A stretch of DNA of 64,000 nt from Pilatotrama ljubarskyi (lineage: Eukaryota; Basidiomycota; Agaricomycetes; Polyporales; Polyporaceae). Under the pieces are notes generated by a model. That model was not told where the DNA came from. It ran no database searches and was given only the letters and a program-made list of their open reading frames with translations. How positions within the stretch are numbered: the stretch's first letter is position 1; each line of letters begins with the position of its first letter. A program made the translations under genes and the position numbers. The stretch lies in the NCBI GenBank assembly GCA_022385805.1, contig MU277676.1, forward strand, positions 183,568 through 247,567, in the 5' to 3' direction. Shown in pieces: positions 20,398 to 31,879 of this stretch.

Positions 20398-22987
20398 ACG
20401 AGTGCGTCGGTTCTCTCCGTCCATCGCTGCCTGTGCGGTTGACGGGCCCGAGGTGGCAACGGACTGATTCTGCCCCATATCTCGTCGCAGGTCCGATGGT
20501 CCCGCTGCGCCGGGCGCGCATCCTACGTGGTTCCTTCGTGGCGCTCAGTATCCAATGTATCTATTGATTCTCTGTACGGCTTGCCACAATGATCATCCTG
20601 CTTGTCTCTCGTACTTGCATGTCCGACATCAGAGCTCCATGGCTAGCTTCGCAAGTGCATAATCTCACGGAAACTCTGGAATCGTTGAGAGAGCTCTAGG
20701 CACCTATGGAGCATATCCGGGGCAGAGCACCATATCATCAAAGCGTCGCCAAAGCTCTGTTGCGGAGGCATTATCGTACGTGTCTCCGTCTCGTCCCATG
20801 AGCGGGAGGCCAGATGGGTCCGAGCCTGCAAGGCAAGCATCCGTTCCAAAAGCCGAGAGGGGCTCTTCGAGTTTAGCCACCGTGTCCGAGGCCCTTCGCA
20901 CAATAGCGGAGTTCTGCAAAACCGGAGCTCATTGCCGGTCTGGGCCCCATTCGCCAATGTCATCTTGCATGCGGGACAATTAATGGCGGTCTGTCAGCTT
21001 GGCTGCGGAAAAACTCGGGCGCCGGAGGTCTGCAGCCAAGGTGCGTAGAGACCGCCATGGCTTCGCACCGCCACCAGCCATGGCTAACTCCACTTACACA
21101 GAGCAATGGCTAGCGGGCGACGCGCGTAGCCAAACCACGGAAGGCACCCAAAAATCAAATAGAACAATGGCCCCGCGGCGGGCAGTCCTGCAGTATATAA
21201 GGAGGGCAGGAAAAGGGCGGAAGGACAGCATCCTCTCACCCTCTTCCTCCCCCTTCCTCTGCGACAACTAGAGTGCGACAGTGCGATGACCTCCACACCC
21301 CTCCGGGGCCGGTGCCGTCTTCGACACCGGCACCCGACGCGCCCACCGGACGTGTACGCGTCGGCGCTGACAGACAAACCTCTCATGCTCGATACCGAGC
21401 CCCAACGAGCGGCCAAAGGACCCGCTCTCGCAGGTACGCTACATCGCCCGTGATGAAGTGCTTGAACGTTGCTCACCTGTGCCCGCGCACTGCGCCAGTC
21501 CTAGAGCGACGACGTGCCACTGGCAGACGCGGTACCCCCGCATTTACAATGGCATGCGGCAGCCCCGCCATCTAGCGGATATCGGGTTGGTACGTCAATC
21601 CCGCTTTCGACCCCGCGCGCCGGAGCACTCCCGCTGACTTGTACGCCGCGGCGCGCATAGGCGTATCGCCGAAGATGAGGTGGGCGAGCCTCGCGCGGTC
21701 AACCTAAAGTCACCTCGAGTGAGTGAAGCGTCCGATACTCCTGTGACATGCGTGGATACTCACTGAGCTGTTCGTCGCATAGAACATACTCGGGCAGACC
21801 CATCGCTGTCCGGGCAGACATCATGGGTGAGGGTCGCCCACCCGCCGTCGGGCTGGTCCCGTTGTCGCGAGACCGCCAATGGATCACTCGCGCGGTATGT
21901 GGGGGTGGCCGTATACATCGCGGCAGAAGTCATCCCCAGTGTCATGTATCCCGTGAGTGTTCGACGCTTCCCATCAACCACCAACATGAAGACTTACCGT
22001 TCACTCCGTCGCAGGGTGCTCAAGCGCGCCACGGATTTCCCGGATGGTCCTGGATCATCGGGAGAAGGCCATGGGTCAGGGATACTCTCAGGAAGACCTC
22101 GCACTCCCCCTGACGGACCGTCCCCGTTGGGTCTACCAAAGGGCTGCGAGCTGTCTGGCTCGTGGTATAGTTCCATAGCGTCTTCTGCAATCATCGCCAG
22201 GGCTCCGAGCCGACCCGCTCAGGGCCGCCGCGCACGCCAATAGCGTTGGCTTCCCCGATCATCCCTCGCGCCGCGGACGGTCGCCGCACAACGCGTCCAG
22301 CCAAGGGCGCGTCTGGGAAGACCACTCTCCCAGCACCCACGAAGATCGTCTGGCGCGGGCACCTCATCTCTCACCCAGCTCCCCAAACGCGCACGCGGGC
22401 TGGCCTGTAATAGGCTTCGTTCGCCTCGCTGATCGCTTGCGATTGGAGTGTCGACCGCTCGGCCGCGGGGTGGAGTATCCAGACCTCGGCGCCCATGGTA
22501 TGGGGACGCGATTACGGCGACGACCGCCGCGCTTCGAGATGGGTACGTGCTCCAGCACCTATCGACTGCACCTGGACCGAGTACATTCACATGGCGGACG
22601 GTGGGGTCGTACTAGTAGTTGAACTAGTACTGTTTTTATTGATATGTAGTACCGCTTGTAACATTGCGGAATGCACTTTATCACATCCACTCGACCTCAC
22701 ATGTCGCGCGAGCTGCCTTATAGCCTCTGTTCACCGCCCCCACTTGCAAGACGACTGTGCTCAACATCGCTCCCGTACACACAGGATGTTTTATACAACA
22801 GGCCGCATCGCGCGGCAGAGCAAGCAAGCGCGTTTGGTATGGGGTCATCATCGTAGCGCATCATAGTGGTAATGACATCCCTAAGCGTTTTGGAGGCGGT
22901 GGTGGTAGTGGAAAGCAGCGGATAGAAAACATGCAATACAAATCAGACAATCTACCCTCCCTCAGGCCGACACGAACAAGGAGACGT
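20398..22987. other. Long intergenic region with an orphan promoter-like site
   Basis: About 2.6 kb with no recognisable domain in any frame. A good TATA box (TATATAA, 21194-21200) precedes a possible start at 21285 (reading MTSTPLRGRCRLRHRHPTR, ending in a candidate 5' splice site near 21432), but I cannot connect it to further exons. A perfect 8-bp hairpin followed by a T-rich run lies at 22609-22640. Confidence 0.45.
21194..21200 (+). promoter_or_regulatory. Orphan TATA box
   Basis: TATATAA in a GC-rich setting is followed about 70 bp later by a pyrimidine-rich stretch (TCCTCTCACCCTCTTCCTCC) typical of fungal transcription start regions. The dependent transcript is not identified. Confidence 0.4.
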
Positions 22988-23546
22988 CTAGTACGCCTTC
23001 TTGCCCTGCGCGAGCTGCAGGTGCGCACTGTGCTCGTCGTAGGGGAACTTGGACAAGGGGATCTCGCGCCAGAGATCGGGCGTGAGGAACGCGTACGTTT
23101 TCGTGATCTATGCGCGGCGCGTTCAGATACTCGCCAGGAACGCGGATAAGCAGATACTCACCGCAGCGAAGGTAGCCTTCAAGAAGTTACCCATCGTCGC
23201 GGTCGAACCCTTCGACTGCGTGTAGCAGTCCTCGACACCGGCAAGCTGGAGCAGACGCTTCGATGCGGGGGCGGCAACGAGACCGGTACCACGGGGCGCG
23301 GGGATGAGACGGCACATGACGGAGCCGACCTTGCCGCTAACCTTCGCGGGCACGGTGTGGGGCTCACCGAGGGCAGCACCCCAGTAACCCCTACGGACGG
23401 GAACGACGGAGAGCTTGGCGAGGATGATGGCGCCGCGGATGGCCGTCGCGACCTCCTTCGCGCACTTGACACCGAGACCCACGTGGCCGTCGAAGTCACC
23501 AATCGCGACGAAGGCCTTGAAGCGAGTACGCTGACCGGCGCGGGTC

Positions 23547-23578
<32 letters not shown>

Positions 23579-23633
23579 ATCCTTGAGCTTGGGCAGGAAG
23601 AAGTCGATGATCTGGTACTCCTTGACGGGGAGC

Positions 23634-23680
<47 letters not shown>

Positions 23681-23878
23681 GAGACGGCCGAGCTTGGTGA
23701 CGGGAACCCTGGATCGCGCCGGGCCATTGGGAAACTGGCGAACGTGCGGAAAGGGAGCTCGAACTCACCACTCCTTCTCCTCGTCCTTGCGGCCACCACG
23801 GCGGGGTCCCCGACGGCCCCGTCCACGGTCCCCACGTCCACGTCCGAAACCACCGCGTCCACGAGGAGCGTCAGCCAT
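22988..23878 (-). CDS. RPS2: 40S ribosomal protein uS5 (RPS2)
   Basis: Structural protein of the small ribosomal subunit near the mRNA entry and decoding region. Three exons: 23769-23878, 23162-23708 and 22988-23107, giving about 258 residues, normal for eukaryotic uS5. Exon 1 is the RGG-rich N-terminus ([20 protein letters not shown]). Exon 2 holds the S5 double-stranded RNA-binding-like domain ([38 protein letters not shown]) and the C-terminal S5 fold ([20 protein letters not shown]). Exon 3 starts [13 protein letters not shown] and ends QLAQGKKAY. The first intron splits the Trp codon after KDEEKE. RGG repeats are usual arginine-methylation targets in this family. Confidence 0.97.
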
Positions 23879-25163
23879 TATGTTCTTGCCGGGGAGTAAC
23901 TGCGCAAGCAACAAGATCGTAAGCACAAGTGGACTCTCCGGTAGTTGGGAAGAGCAGATTTCAAGCAGAGAGAGGGAGGCCGGGTCGAGTGTGAGTGATT
24001 GAGCAAGTCCAGCTTCATCCACCGGCAAAGTGAGCCATCCAGCCCGTCCCCGGCCTTCCCTCCGCTCGAATCTCGCATTTGACGACTCGCATCGTCTCTG
24101 GCATGCGTCCAGGACGTCAGTACGGCATAGAGAACGGTACTCACGTCTTGAGGTTGGTCGAAATGTCGAGCTCACCGGGCGGTGTGTGTACGATACAACT
24201 TTCGCTAGGCGCTGGATCCCGATTCGGACGAGCGCCGGCCCTGAAGTCAGACCCCGTAACCTCGCTCGTGGCAAAGAGCGCTCAGAGCGGGAAGCGTCTA
24301 TCAGTCTCGCATTTCTTTCTCGTACGAAGGACATTGCGTAGGGACCTCCTCCCGACTCATAATTCGCGCATAGAGCAGGTTTGGCCGCAAGAGATCTGTG
24401 CATTTGCAGAGGCCGACTCACTTTACGCTGCGATAAACTCCACTCCAGGTATCGCATTTTCTTCGGTCCGCATCGGGTACAGGCGGCAGCTTCGCGCTAT
24501 AGGTGACGTGCTGACCCCTTCTATACCTACAGCGAGCGTGGCTACTCAGGTGTCCCGCGTGATACGAGAGCTCGCTATCCGCAGATCGGAGAGAGAAATT
24601 CTGAGGACATCTAGAGCAACGTCTGCCACACAACGCCGAGGACCGTTGGTAGGCTATCGCCACTCGCCTCGACCTTTGCGAGCCCAACTATCAACCGGTA
24701 AGTCATAAGTCGGTAAGTTGGAAAGAGACGTAGATTGGCAGGAGTATGCCTTACAAATAGGGAGTCCGGCCTTCACGCTGAGGAGGAGCTGGAGCACTGA
24801 AAGAGAGCACCATGCTCCAGGCTCCAGCATACCGGGCGTCAACGTGGTGCCCCGATTGAGCCTCGCTCTAGGCCGTGGCATCCAATTCTAAAAAGTGCCG
24901 GTACTCTAGACCGAGCAGTACAAGAACCTGCAGCTGTCCTCGTCGTGCTGCAGTCTCGTCTCGTTCCTCTTCTATCTCGTCTGTTTCCCTTTCTCGCTGC
25001 CATACTCTCTCGAACGAAGTCCCCTTCGAACATCCGGCTCACCGCTCTCGTTTCCACTTTTTCCAGATCGTGCTCAATCCTGCTACTACGTCATCTTATA
25101 GTGACGTTCAACTCCGTGTCATGTTAATGTATGTAGTCTCGCTCTTCTCAGTCTTCGTGCCGT
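23879..25163. other. Divergent intergenic region, RPS2 upstream
   Basis: About 1.3 kb between RPS2 (minus) and the Ser/Pro-rich gene (plus). No gene is supported. Frames reading through from RPS2 exon 1 are upstream shadow. Confidence 0.5.
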
Positions 25164-25209
25164 CTTGCGCCCTATGCGACGGCACGGGTCGGGTCGCATA
25201 GGGCGTAAG
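25164..25209. repeat. Perfect-loop hairpin in a 5' leader
   Basis: CTTGCGCCCTATGCGAC (25164-25180) and GTCGCATAGGGCGTAAG (25193-25209) pair over 17 bp with one mismatch around a 12-nt loop. It lies about 150 bp upstream of the ATG at 25360. If transcribed it would form a very stable stem-loop in the leader. Confidence 0.8.
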
Positions 25210-25359
25210 CGCACGCACCCGCCGTTGAGGCAGTGGTGGTTCGCCTTCTCGGCTGCGGCCCACTCCGCTCGGCTGCTCATCTTCCAAAAGCAATTTGCGT
25301 TCGGGCGCACTTGCTCACAACTACTCCATCCTTTACCATCCGCAGTATTGCTTGACTTC

Positions 25360-26826
25360 ATGGAGAACGACCAGACGACGCCCGTCTCTGCATACCCTCC
25401 AAGGGACGCGACGCAGCCCCACCTGACCAAGCAGACGCTGGCCAGCCATAACGCGGCGGATCGCGGCGTCGCCCATCCCCTTCATGCTCCTCTTCATTCT
25501 GTTGGATCCCCTTTCAGCTCTCTAGGCACCGGTTCTTCCGCCTCATTTGGCAAGGTAATCTCGACTCGCGTTGGGAAATTGTCTGACCCTTCTAACGCTG
25601 AAATCGTCAAGCCAGCACCCTTATCCTCGACCAATGTCACCTCCCCATCGGCCCAAAGTAAAACACAATCGCCCGACCCCCTCGAAACTTTGCCCAAGCT
25701 AGTCGAGTCTCCAGTCGTTCTGCCCAAACTTGTCGGTCCCACAGCGGTTTCTAGCATCAATCCTCCCCCATCTTCGCGTTCGGGCCAGTCGTCAGGCGAC
25801 TCAGCACGCCCAAGGTCTTCTGGATCTAGCACGAGCGAGTCCGACGGCCATGTGGGACCCACCCGTGCCAGCATCCGCGCTTGGGCAAAAGCAACGCCCG
25901 CGGGTCCGCCCAGAGGGACCCCTTCCGGCAGCTCGCCCTCAGACAGCACACCCTCGGGAAGTACGCCCGATCTGCCCCATGGCCAATCGGGATCGGACGA
26001 CAATCTGAGCCGCGTCAGCCTGACGCATTCAGCGGCCCCGCCGGTGAGGAGCCCAGAGAGCAGCATCGACGCTGTCAGCTCCGGATCAGGCGACGAGAGC
26101 CCCGGGAACGGGGTGGAGGCGGAGGAGAGCTCGGGGAACGTTGCCGATGGGGAGAGCTCAGGGAGTGAGCACGCTTCTCGATCTCCTCCCACGACCAGTC
26201 CCAGCCCTCCTCCCGAACAGGCCAGCATCCAAGTCCGGCGGGAATCGCTCGCCCCATACCCTCATTCGAGCATCATTGCTCCTCCACATCACCACTCGTC
26301 CCTCCCTCGGCACCACCCTCACCACGCGCACGCGCACACTCCGCACCCTCGACCCCCGCTGGCGCACTCGCAGTTCAGTTCGGACTCACTACCCCCTGCC
26401 CCTAATGCCGCCCATCAAGACCAGCGGGAGCGGCTCGACCGCCGTCAACATCGACATTCGCACAGCGGCCGACACCGACATCGCGAGCGAGAGCGCGATC
26501 GTGACCGCGACCGCGACAGGCGGTCGCGCACCCTCGGGTCCAACCCGTCCATCGCCCCGCCCGCGCCAATACCCGCGTCTGGGCGAGCGTCTCTAGACCC
26601 TTTGCCGCCCCCACCCCCACCTCTGCGGCCGCTGCGGGTGTCCTCGGGGAACGGCACAGACGTGTTCGAGGAGATGGTGAAGATGCTGATGTCGTCGCGC
26701 CGGCCGCTGCTACGTGCGGGCGGGGCGGAGAACGGGTGGATCCCGCTCACGCCGCCGCCGAGGCGCCAGAACGACGTGCTGGACGATATCTGGCAGATGA
26801 TCCAATGGTCGTCCCGGGATCGATGA
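25360..26826 (+). CDS. Ser/Pro-rich low-complexity protein, unknown function
   Basis: A single uninterrupted frame of 488 codons begins MENDQTTPVSAYPPRDATQ and ends WQMIQWSSRDR-stop. Most of it is disordered, with Ser, Pro, Gly and Thr, then a His-rich patch near 26290-26350, then an alternating Arg-Asp/Arg-Glu tract (RERERDRDRDRDRRSRT) as in some RNA-processing factors. Only the last 60 residues look folded (VFEEMVKMLMSSRRPLL, WIPLTPPPRRQNDVLDDIWQM). The length of the open frame and the structured tail argue that it is a real gene; GC-rich composition alone could also keep frames open. No known family recognised. Confidence 0.55.
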   Translation: MENDQTTPVSAYPPRDATQPHLTKQTLASHNAADRGVAHPLHAPLHSVGSPFSSLGTGSSASFGKVISTRVGKLSDPSNAEIVKPAPLSSTNVTSPSAQSKTQSPDPLETLPKLVESPVVLPKLVGPTAVSSINPPPSSRSGQSSGDSARPRSSGSSTSESDGHVGPTRASIRAWAKATPAGPPRGTPSGSSPSDSTPSGSTPDLPHGQSGSDDNLSRVSLTHSAAPPVRSPESSIDAVSSGSGDESPGNGVEAEESSGNVADGESSGSEHASRSPPTTSPSPPPEQASIQVRRESLAPYPHSSIIAPPHHHSSLPRHHPHHAHAHTPHPRPPLAHSQFSSDSLPPAPNAAHQDQRERLDRRQHRHSHSGRHRHRERERDRDRDRDRRSRTLGSNPSIAPPAPIPASGRASLDPLPPPPPPLRPLRVSSGNGTDVFEEMVKMLMSSRRPLLRAGGAENGWIPLTPPPRRQNDVLDDIWQMIQWSSRDR

Positions 26827-27462
26827 TCGATGATTTAGCTGCCGCCGCGCGACGTATACCTCCCCATCTTCAAGGCTCGAAGAGGTGGCGTTCCGCGCCT
26901 CTCTCATCTTGGGCCGTTGCGGCGGCCTGTATACACGCTTTGCCCGCGCGTCAATGACGGCCATGTTTCGTGCTAGTATATCCGATCGCCTGCTTCGTTT
27001 CCCCGATCATACATGGAACTCGGAGGACGCAGAGTACGGCTAGCCTGCACTATGCAGTCCTCCAGGGATTTCGGACGCATGTGTCACGAGCGCTTCGGGA
27101 CCTGGATAGCCGATCCCCACGTCGCATGCCTCCGATTCAAGGATCGTTTGCGTAGATTCCATGTACAGTACTGGGTCAAATGGGCTGAATAGGGCTGCAA
27201 TGGGTATACTGCCAGTCGAACTGAAGGTCGCGTGCAGCTCGATGGAGCTACAGGAGCAGTTCTCGGATGTGTGGTCACCAGTCCTTTTTACTCTGCGGTT
27301 GGACAGAGAACGGACAGCGTGGATGAAACCGCCCTGAGATAGCGTCCCACGCGCGCGAGTACAATCGAGCGGAGAAGATCTGCATTATACTCGTACACTA
27401 GCAGTGCATTTGTGACGCCTTCGATGCTGGACGCAAACAAGGCGCAGCTGCGTCAGCTTTCC
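26827..27462. other. Convergent intergenic region
   Basis: 636 bp between the Ser/Pro-rich gene and TF1, which face each other. It should hold both 3' ends. Nothing else is seen. Confidence 0.5.
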
Positions 27463-30400
27463 TCAGAACGCTGTCCTTGGCTGATCCGACATCGGCCATC
27501 CTTCTCCACTCATCCCGCCGCTCACGCTGTTGATGAACGAGCCCCAATCGCCCCAGCTGCACAGATGCTAGTCAGCTCGGCTCCCCGCATACACACATAG
27601 CACAGGGGCTCACTCTAGCGATGTAGGAGCTGTGGACCACATTTCCAGCGTGTTGTCGGCGAGCGCGAGGTCTGTCTCCGTGAGTTCCGGCAGATCGGGG
27701 GCGGTTCCTAGTCCTCGCCCCGGCTGATTCATCGCTGTGAATTGGGAGGGCGAGTACTGGAATGCCGGATTCAGACCGTTCGGGCGTTGCATGCCCTGCA
27801 CGGACGCATACATGTCGTCGAAGGTCGTGGACCCCGCGCCGTTCTGGTAGGCCATGCCGGCGCTAAACGCGTTGGGCTGGTAATTGGCAGGATCCTGTAC
27901 CGTCCCGCTCCAAGGCATCTGACCCGCGGGTTGCATGAAGTTCGGATCCGCGACATGGTCTTGCATGGCATGCTGAGGTGCCATATGCTGTTTATGCCCG
28001 AACGTCGGGTCGAAAAAGGGGCTAAACCCGTGGTGGAAGGGTACGCGGCCAAGGTCTTCAGTACTGATGGGGAGATCGAAGGACGCCGGGGAACTCGCTG
28101 TGCTGGGGTCGTTCCATGCTTCTGGAATCGCTCCTCCTGCGATGGGTGCCGTCGGACCGGACGCCGCCTCGAATTGCGCGCACTGCGCAGGCTTGGTCTG
28201 TTTTTGTCCTTGCATTTGCACCGCTGGCGTCCGCTTCTCTGGAGGAGAGTGACCCTTATCAGGTGTGGCAGACATTGACGGGTCTGAGTCGCGCGCGCGC
28301 TTGAGGGTATTGGTTTCTTTGGAGGTGTCAAAACCACCAGCGGAGTACAGGGCGGTCAACACATAACTATGGAAGGTGAGAGAGTCAGCATATAGGTCGA
28401 GACGTCGAATGAGCCATGGAACATACAGCAGCCTTCCCGCTGTAGGTGACCTGTACCAAAAACTCGTTGAGCCCTGAGAGGATAGTGAGGATGGCTCAAG
28501 ACCCACGTTAATTCTAGGTGCTTCAGCATAGAAAGGCACTTCTGCACGTCCGCGGCAGCGGAGCTGTTTGAGTACCCTGACCGTTTGCCGCCCCACATGT
28601 TGAGAAGGAGGACAACCCCTGAGGCGGATAAAGGTACCTGGATTTCAGGCCAGATCAGTTTGCGATGCTAGAAGTAGAATGACATGCGACATACGCGGGA
28701 GAAGCTCAGCGGCACCCCGGTTCGCTTCGTTTGGATGTCGTTGATATGTACGCAACAGCGCGCTGCGTTCGTGCAGATAGCCAGAGACGGGAGCGATAGT
28801 CGAGACGACTTGCGCATAGAGGGTAGGAACGGCCGGTGCACGAAGATCTGGTGCTGATAGTAGTGTGAATACAAAAGCGTGGATTGCTTCAAGAAGCGGA
28901 TGTCTTCTCGATGCGGATCCCAGCGCACTATATGAGTGGTCATCACTAAATCAAGACGTCTGAGCGCATCAGTGCAAACGTACGGTGATCAGGCACCGTG
29001 TCGATCCACTTGTTGAGCAGCGAGTCGAGCTCGGCAACGATGCGTTCTTCCCATTCCGGGCCGACAAAGCCCATGAGGATCTTTGACTTGTTGATAGAGT
29101 ACTACAAAGGTCGCGGTCAGCCGGAGTCGAAGCATTGGTTGCAAGCACTCACAAGAGTCCGAGAAGCGAATGCGAGAATCTGAAGAAGGCGATTTAGGCA
29201 ATTAAGCATCGCTACTGTGGAGGGCTTCCCAGGAGGTTGCTTGAACGGCGATTCCGGATCGTCGAGGTCCCAGTACTCGTCATCGCACTCAACCATGGGT
29301 TCCACATCGAAGCTGTGCATGATATGGTGGGCATAGCGATACGATTGGTGAAATGCAATCATACTCTTCATCCTGAAGTGCGCACGGTCGCCCAAGGTTG
29401 AAGCTTACGATTCGATCGAATGTGATGAGGACCCTGAACGTAACAATTGGTGAGGCCGGAGTCAATAGCGCGTATTTTCCTGAGGACTTACCAGAAAGCG
29501 CGTTTCCACTGCTCCCCCTCGATCTTGCTCATTGATGCATAGGTCTTGTGACGATGTGCGCCAACATCTTGGATTATACGGAGACCTAGGCCGACTGAAG
29601 CCCAGCAGTTATGAGGAGATACGAAACTCCCGAGATACTCGGCCATGAGCTACGCGCGGGATCCGTGGGTCAGGCCCTTGCTCAGAAGGCGAATCATTGC
29701 AACCTACCGTATATTTCTGTACATCGTATAATCGAGGAGGGGTGAAAATGGAGTTCCGCGCTCTCTCCACCTGCTGGAATAATTTCCAGCCAGGTATATG
29801 TGGCAGTCCGTATTCAGCAACGCGGGGATCGTCCGTCCAGCGGCAGCCGTTCGCGCACACGAGCAAAACGACAGAACCAAAGGCTTGATCACGGAGGTGG
29901 AGTCCTTCCTCCAGATGACGCTCGAGGATCTGTCGATGGAGTAACGGCAAGAAGAAATTGATGTTCTCGAAGTACCCGTCGATGAGGAGCTTCATCACTT
30001 CCGGTGGGGGGAACTCAGTATGCGGGGGCAACTGGTCCCCCGAAAATTCCTGAGACCACTGGAAGTAGCGTTCAGAGCTGGGGGTCAGCGGGACGATCCT
30101 GTCGGCTTACCGTGGCGTGGATACGCTCGGCCGCGGATTCCTTATACTGTGTGAGAATTTCGTGAGTATCAATCCTCGTATATTGTTTCTGGATGTCCAT
30201 CGCGGCTTGCAGTAGCATCATGCTGCTCGACTTGCCATGATAGCGCATCGTTATGGTGGGCGGCAGGGATAAGTTGCGTAAATAGTCGACCAATTCGCGC
30301 TGTGTTTCCGTCTCGTCATCGCTGGGATCGAGATCGTTGGATTCTGCTGGCGAGGGCACGCTGAAGACAGGAGGTGGAAGCGGACTACTAGCTGACGCGG

Positions 30401-31206
30401 TTGGATGCGCATGGTCCGCGGAGGGAGTCGGATCTGGGGGCTCCGAGTCTCTGGATGAAGAACGGCCTTGCGGTCGCAGCTATATCGTATTCGTGTGAGC
30501 ATGTGTCAGGTCAACGCTACACAGAGGTACCCACCCTGTCGACTAGTTCTTCCATCTTCTGAAGGCGACTCTCGAGGACATCCACGTAGCTGCACGGGTG
30601 TTCAGCATAGCGTCAAGGAAGTGAAATATGGCAAGCCAGTAAAGGAGGACACCGAGAGATCAACGCCGGCCCATGACTCGACCATCGCACAGGTCAGACC
30701 ATGGAGTAGCAGGAGAGCCCATATGGGGGTATCTGAAACACCACAGAGCCCAGGATTTGGCAGTGAAACACGCTCTCGCGTCCCTGTCTCGACGTGAAAC
30801 GGAGGCATGGACACAGTTTCGATGGCAGCGGAAACTGCTCACTTTTTGGCCGGGGGTCGTCTCTGAGCTCACGTGAGCGATTGATGTTCGGCATATTAGG
30901 CCAAGAACAACGAACGTACATTCACAATGTCGTAGGTGCACTCGATTCCGTAGGAAATGCACTTGGAACAACGGTTGTTAGGCATGTCCGTGCCATCACC
31001 TTGTACGCATCTAAGCAGACAGAATCGCCATACTTGGCCTGACACTTACAGCGTACTGAGAATGCAATGAATCAGAGGCAGCCATCGACAGATGTTTACA
31101 GGTGCTTACTTTTCTTCTTCCTACAGAGGTCGCAGGCTCGTTGTAATTTAGGCCTCTTCGAGTAATCGTGCGAGGTGCTCGTCGAGCCTTGGTCCTGTCT
31201 TGACAT
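27463..31206 (-). CDS. Zn2Cys6 fungal-specific transcription factor TF1
   Basis: Start ATG at 31206 (MSRQDQGSTSTSHDYSKRPK). The DNA-binding Zn2Cys6 cluster has Cys at residues 25, 28, 35, 45, 48 and 55 (C-x2-C-x6-C-x9-C-x2-C-x6-C). A linker/coiled coil follows (exon near 30570), then the fungal_trans middle homology region (MRYHGKSSSMMLLQAAMDIQ; TEFPPPEVMKLLIDGYFENI; GSVVLLVCANGCRW; conserved blocks to 28.6 kb), then a Gln/Asn/Pro-rich C-terminal region. The last exon encodes WGDWGSFINSVSGG and stops at 27463. Exon 1 is 31110-31206, then a 6-nt micro-exon (31050-31055), then 30920-30999. It is paralogous along its whole length to TF2 (49094-52721). It lies 673 bp downstream of the GH10 xylanase on the same strand. 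The regulon is unknown. Confidence 0.88.
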
Positions 31207-31879
31207 CGCGAATCACAATGTTTCCGATAGGAACTTTGAGCCGTTTGTGCTATCGGCTTCAGGAGTTGAACAACGATCACTTGTAGCAGCCGAGTTCGCC
31301 GGCACCCACCTCGGTGGCCGGCGATGGAGGGCTCGAATGCAGGGGAGCTTGTGTCGTTCCCACAGCGGGTCCTTGCTAAGTTGCGACTTGCCCGACCTAA
31401 GGCCTCCTTGCACAGTATACGAGGATCTGAGAGTGGGGCGGATACGAGCGTGGCGCCAAGAACCGAACCGTTCTACGTAGATGGAGGTACGAAGATAATA
31501 ACCTCTTTGAGTTTCCTGTGCGGCGACTCGGTTCGACAGATGCGGAGATGTGGCTGTGACACGCTGACGTTCGGCAGCGGCAGATCCGTGAAGCGCCCGC
31601 GTTCCAGCATGTATGCAAGCCTCTTGACATTGAGCACTATACCAAACCAGCGGGAGACCGCTTTCACAATAGGAGTATGGACATAGTCAGGCCTTCGACT
31701 CCCCAACGCAAGGAAGAGGGAGGAGGCCGGAAGCGATTCGAAGTCAGGCACACTCAGATCATGCGCAAGCACAGCTGGATTCGCTCAAGCTGCACGCCTA
31801 CTAGTAATACACATTTGTACCAGGGGACCCTGATTCACCCTTCGAACCCGGAGATGGACACTTATAAGAGGACCCTGCC
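31207..31879. other. TF1 promoter region / xylanase 3' region
   Basis: 673 bp between the xylanase stop and the TF1 start, both on the minus strand. No gene seen. Confidence 0.5.

Noticed and set aside
22609..22640. Hairpin GTACTAGT-loop-ACTAGTAC followed by a T-run, resembling a terminator
   Set aside because: No transcription unit reaches it that I can support, and intrinsic terminators of this kind are not expected for RNA polymerase II genes.
23765..24457. 230-codon minus frame reading into RPS2 exon 1
   Set aside because: Upstream sequence in frame with RPS2 by chance; ribosomal uS5 starts at the ATG at 23878.
25165..25359. Extension of the Ser/Pro-rich protein upstream of 25360
   Set aside because: No ATG at its proposed beginning (TTG only), and it would run straight through the strong hairpin; the first good ATG is at 25360.
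25494..26228. 244-codon minus-strand frame (Leu/Gly/Glu-rich)
   Set aside because: Antisense shadow of the Ser/Pro-rich gene, with no motif.
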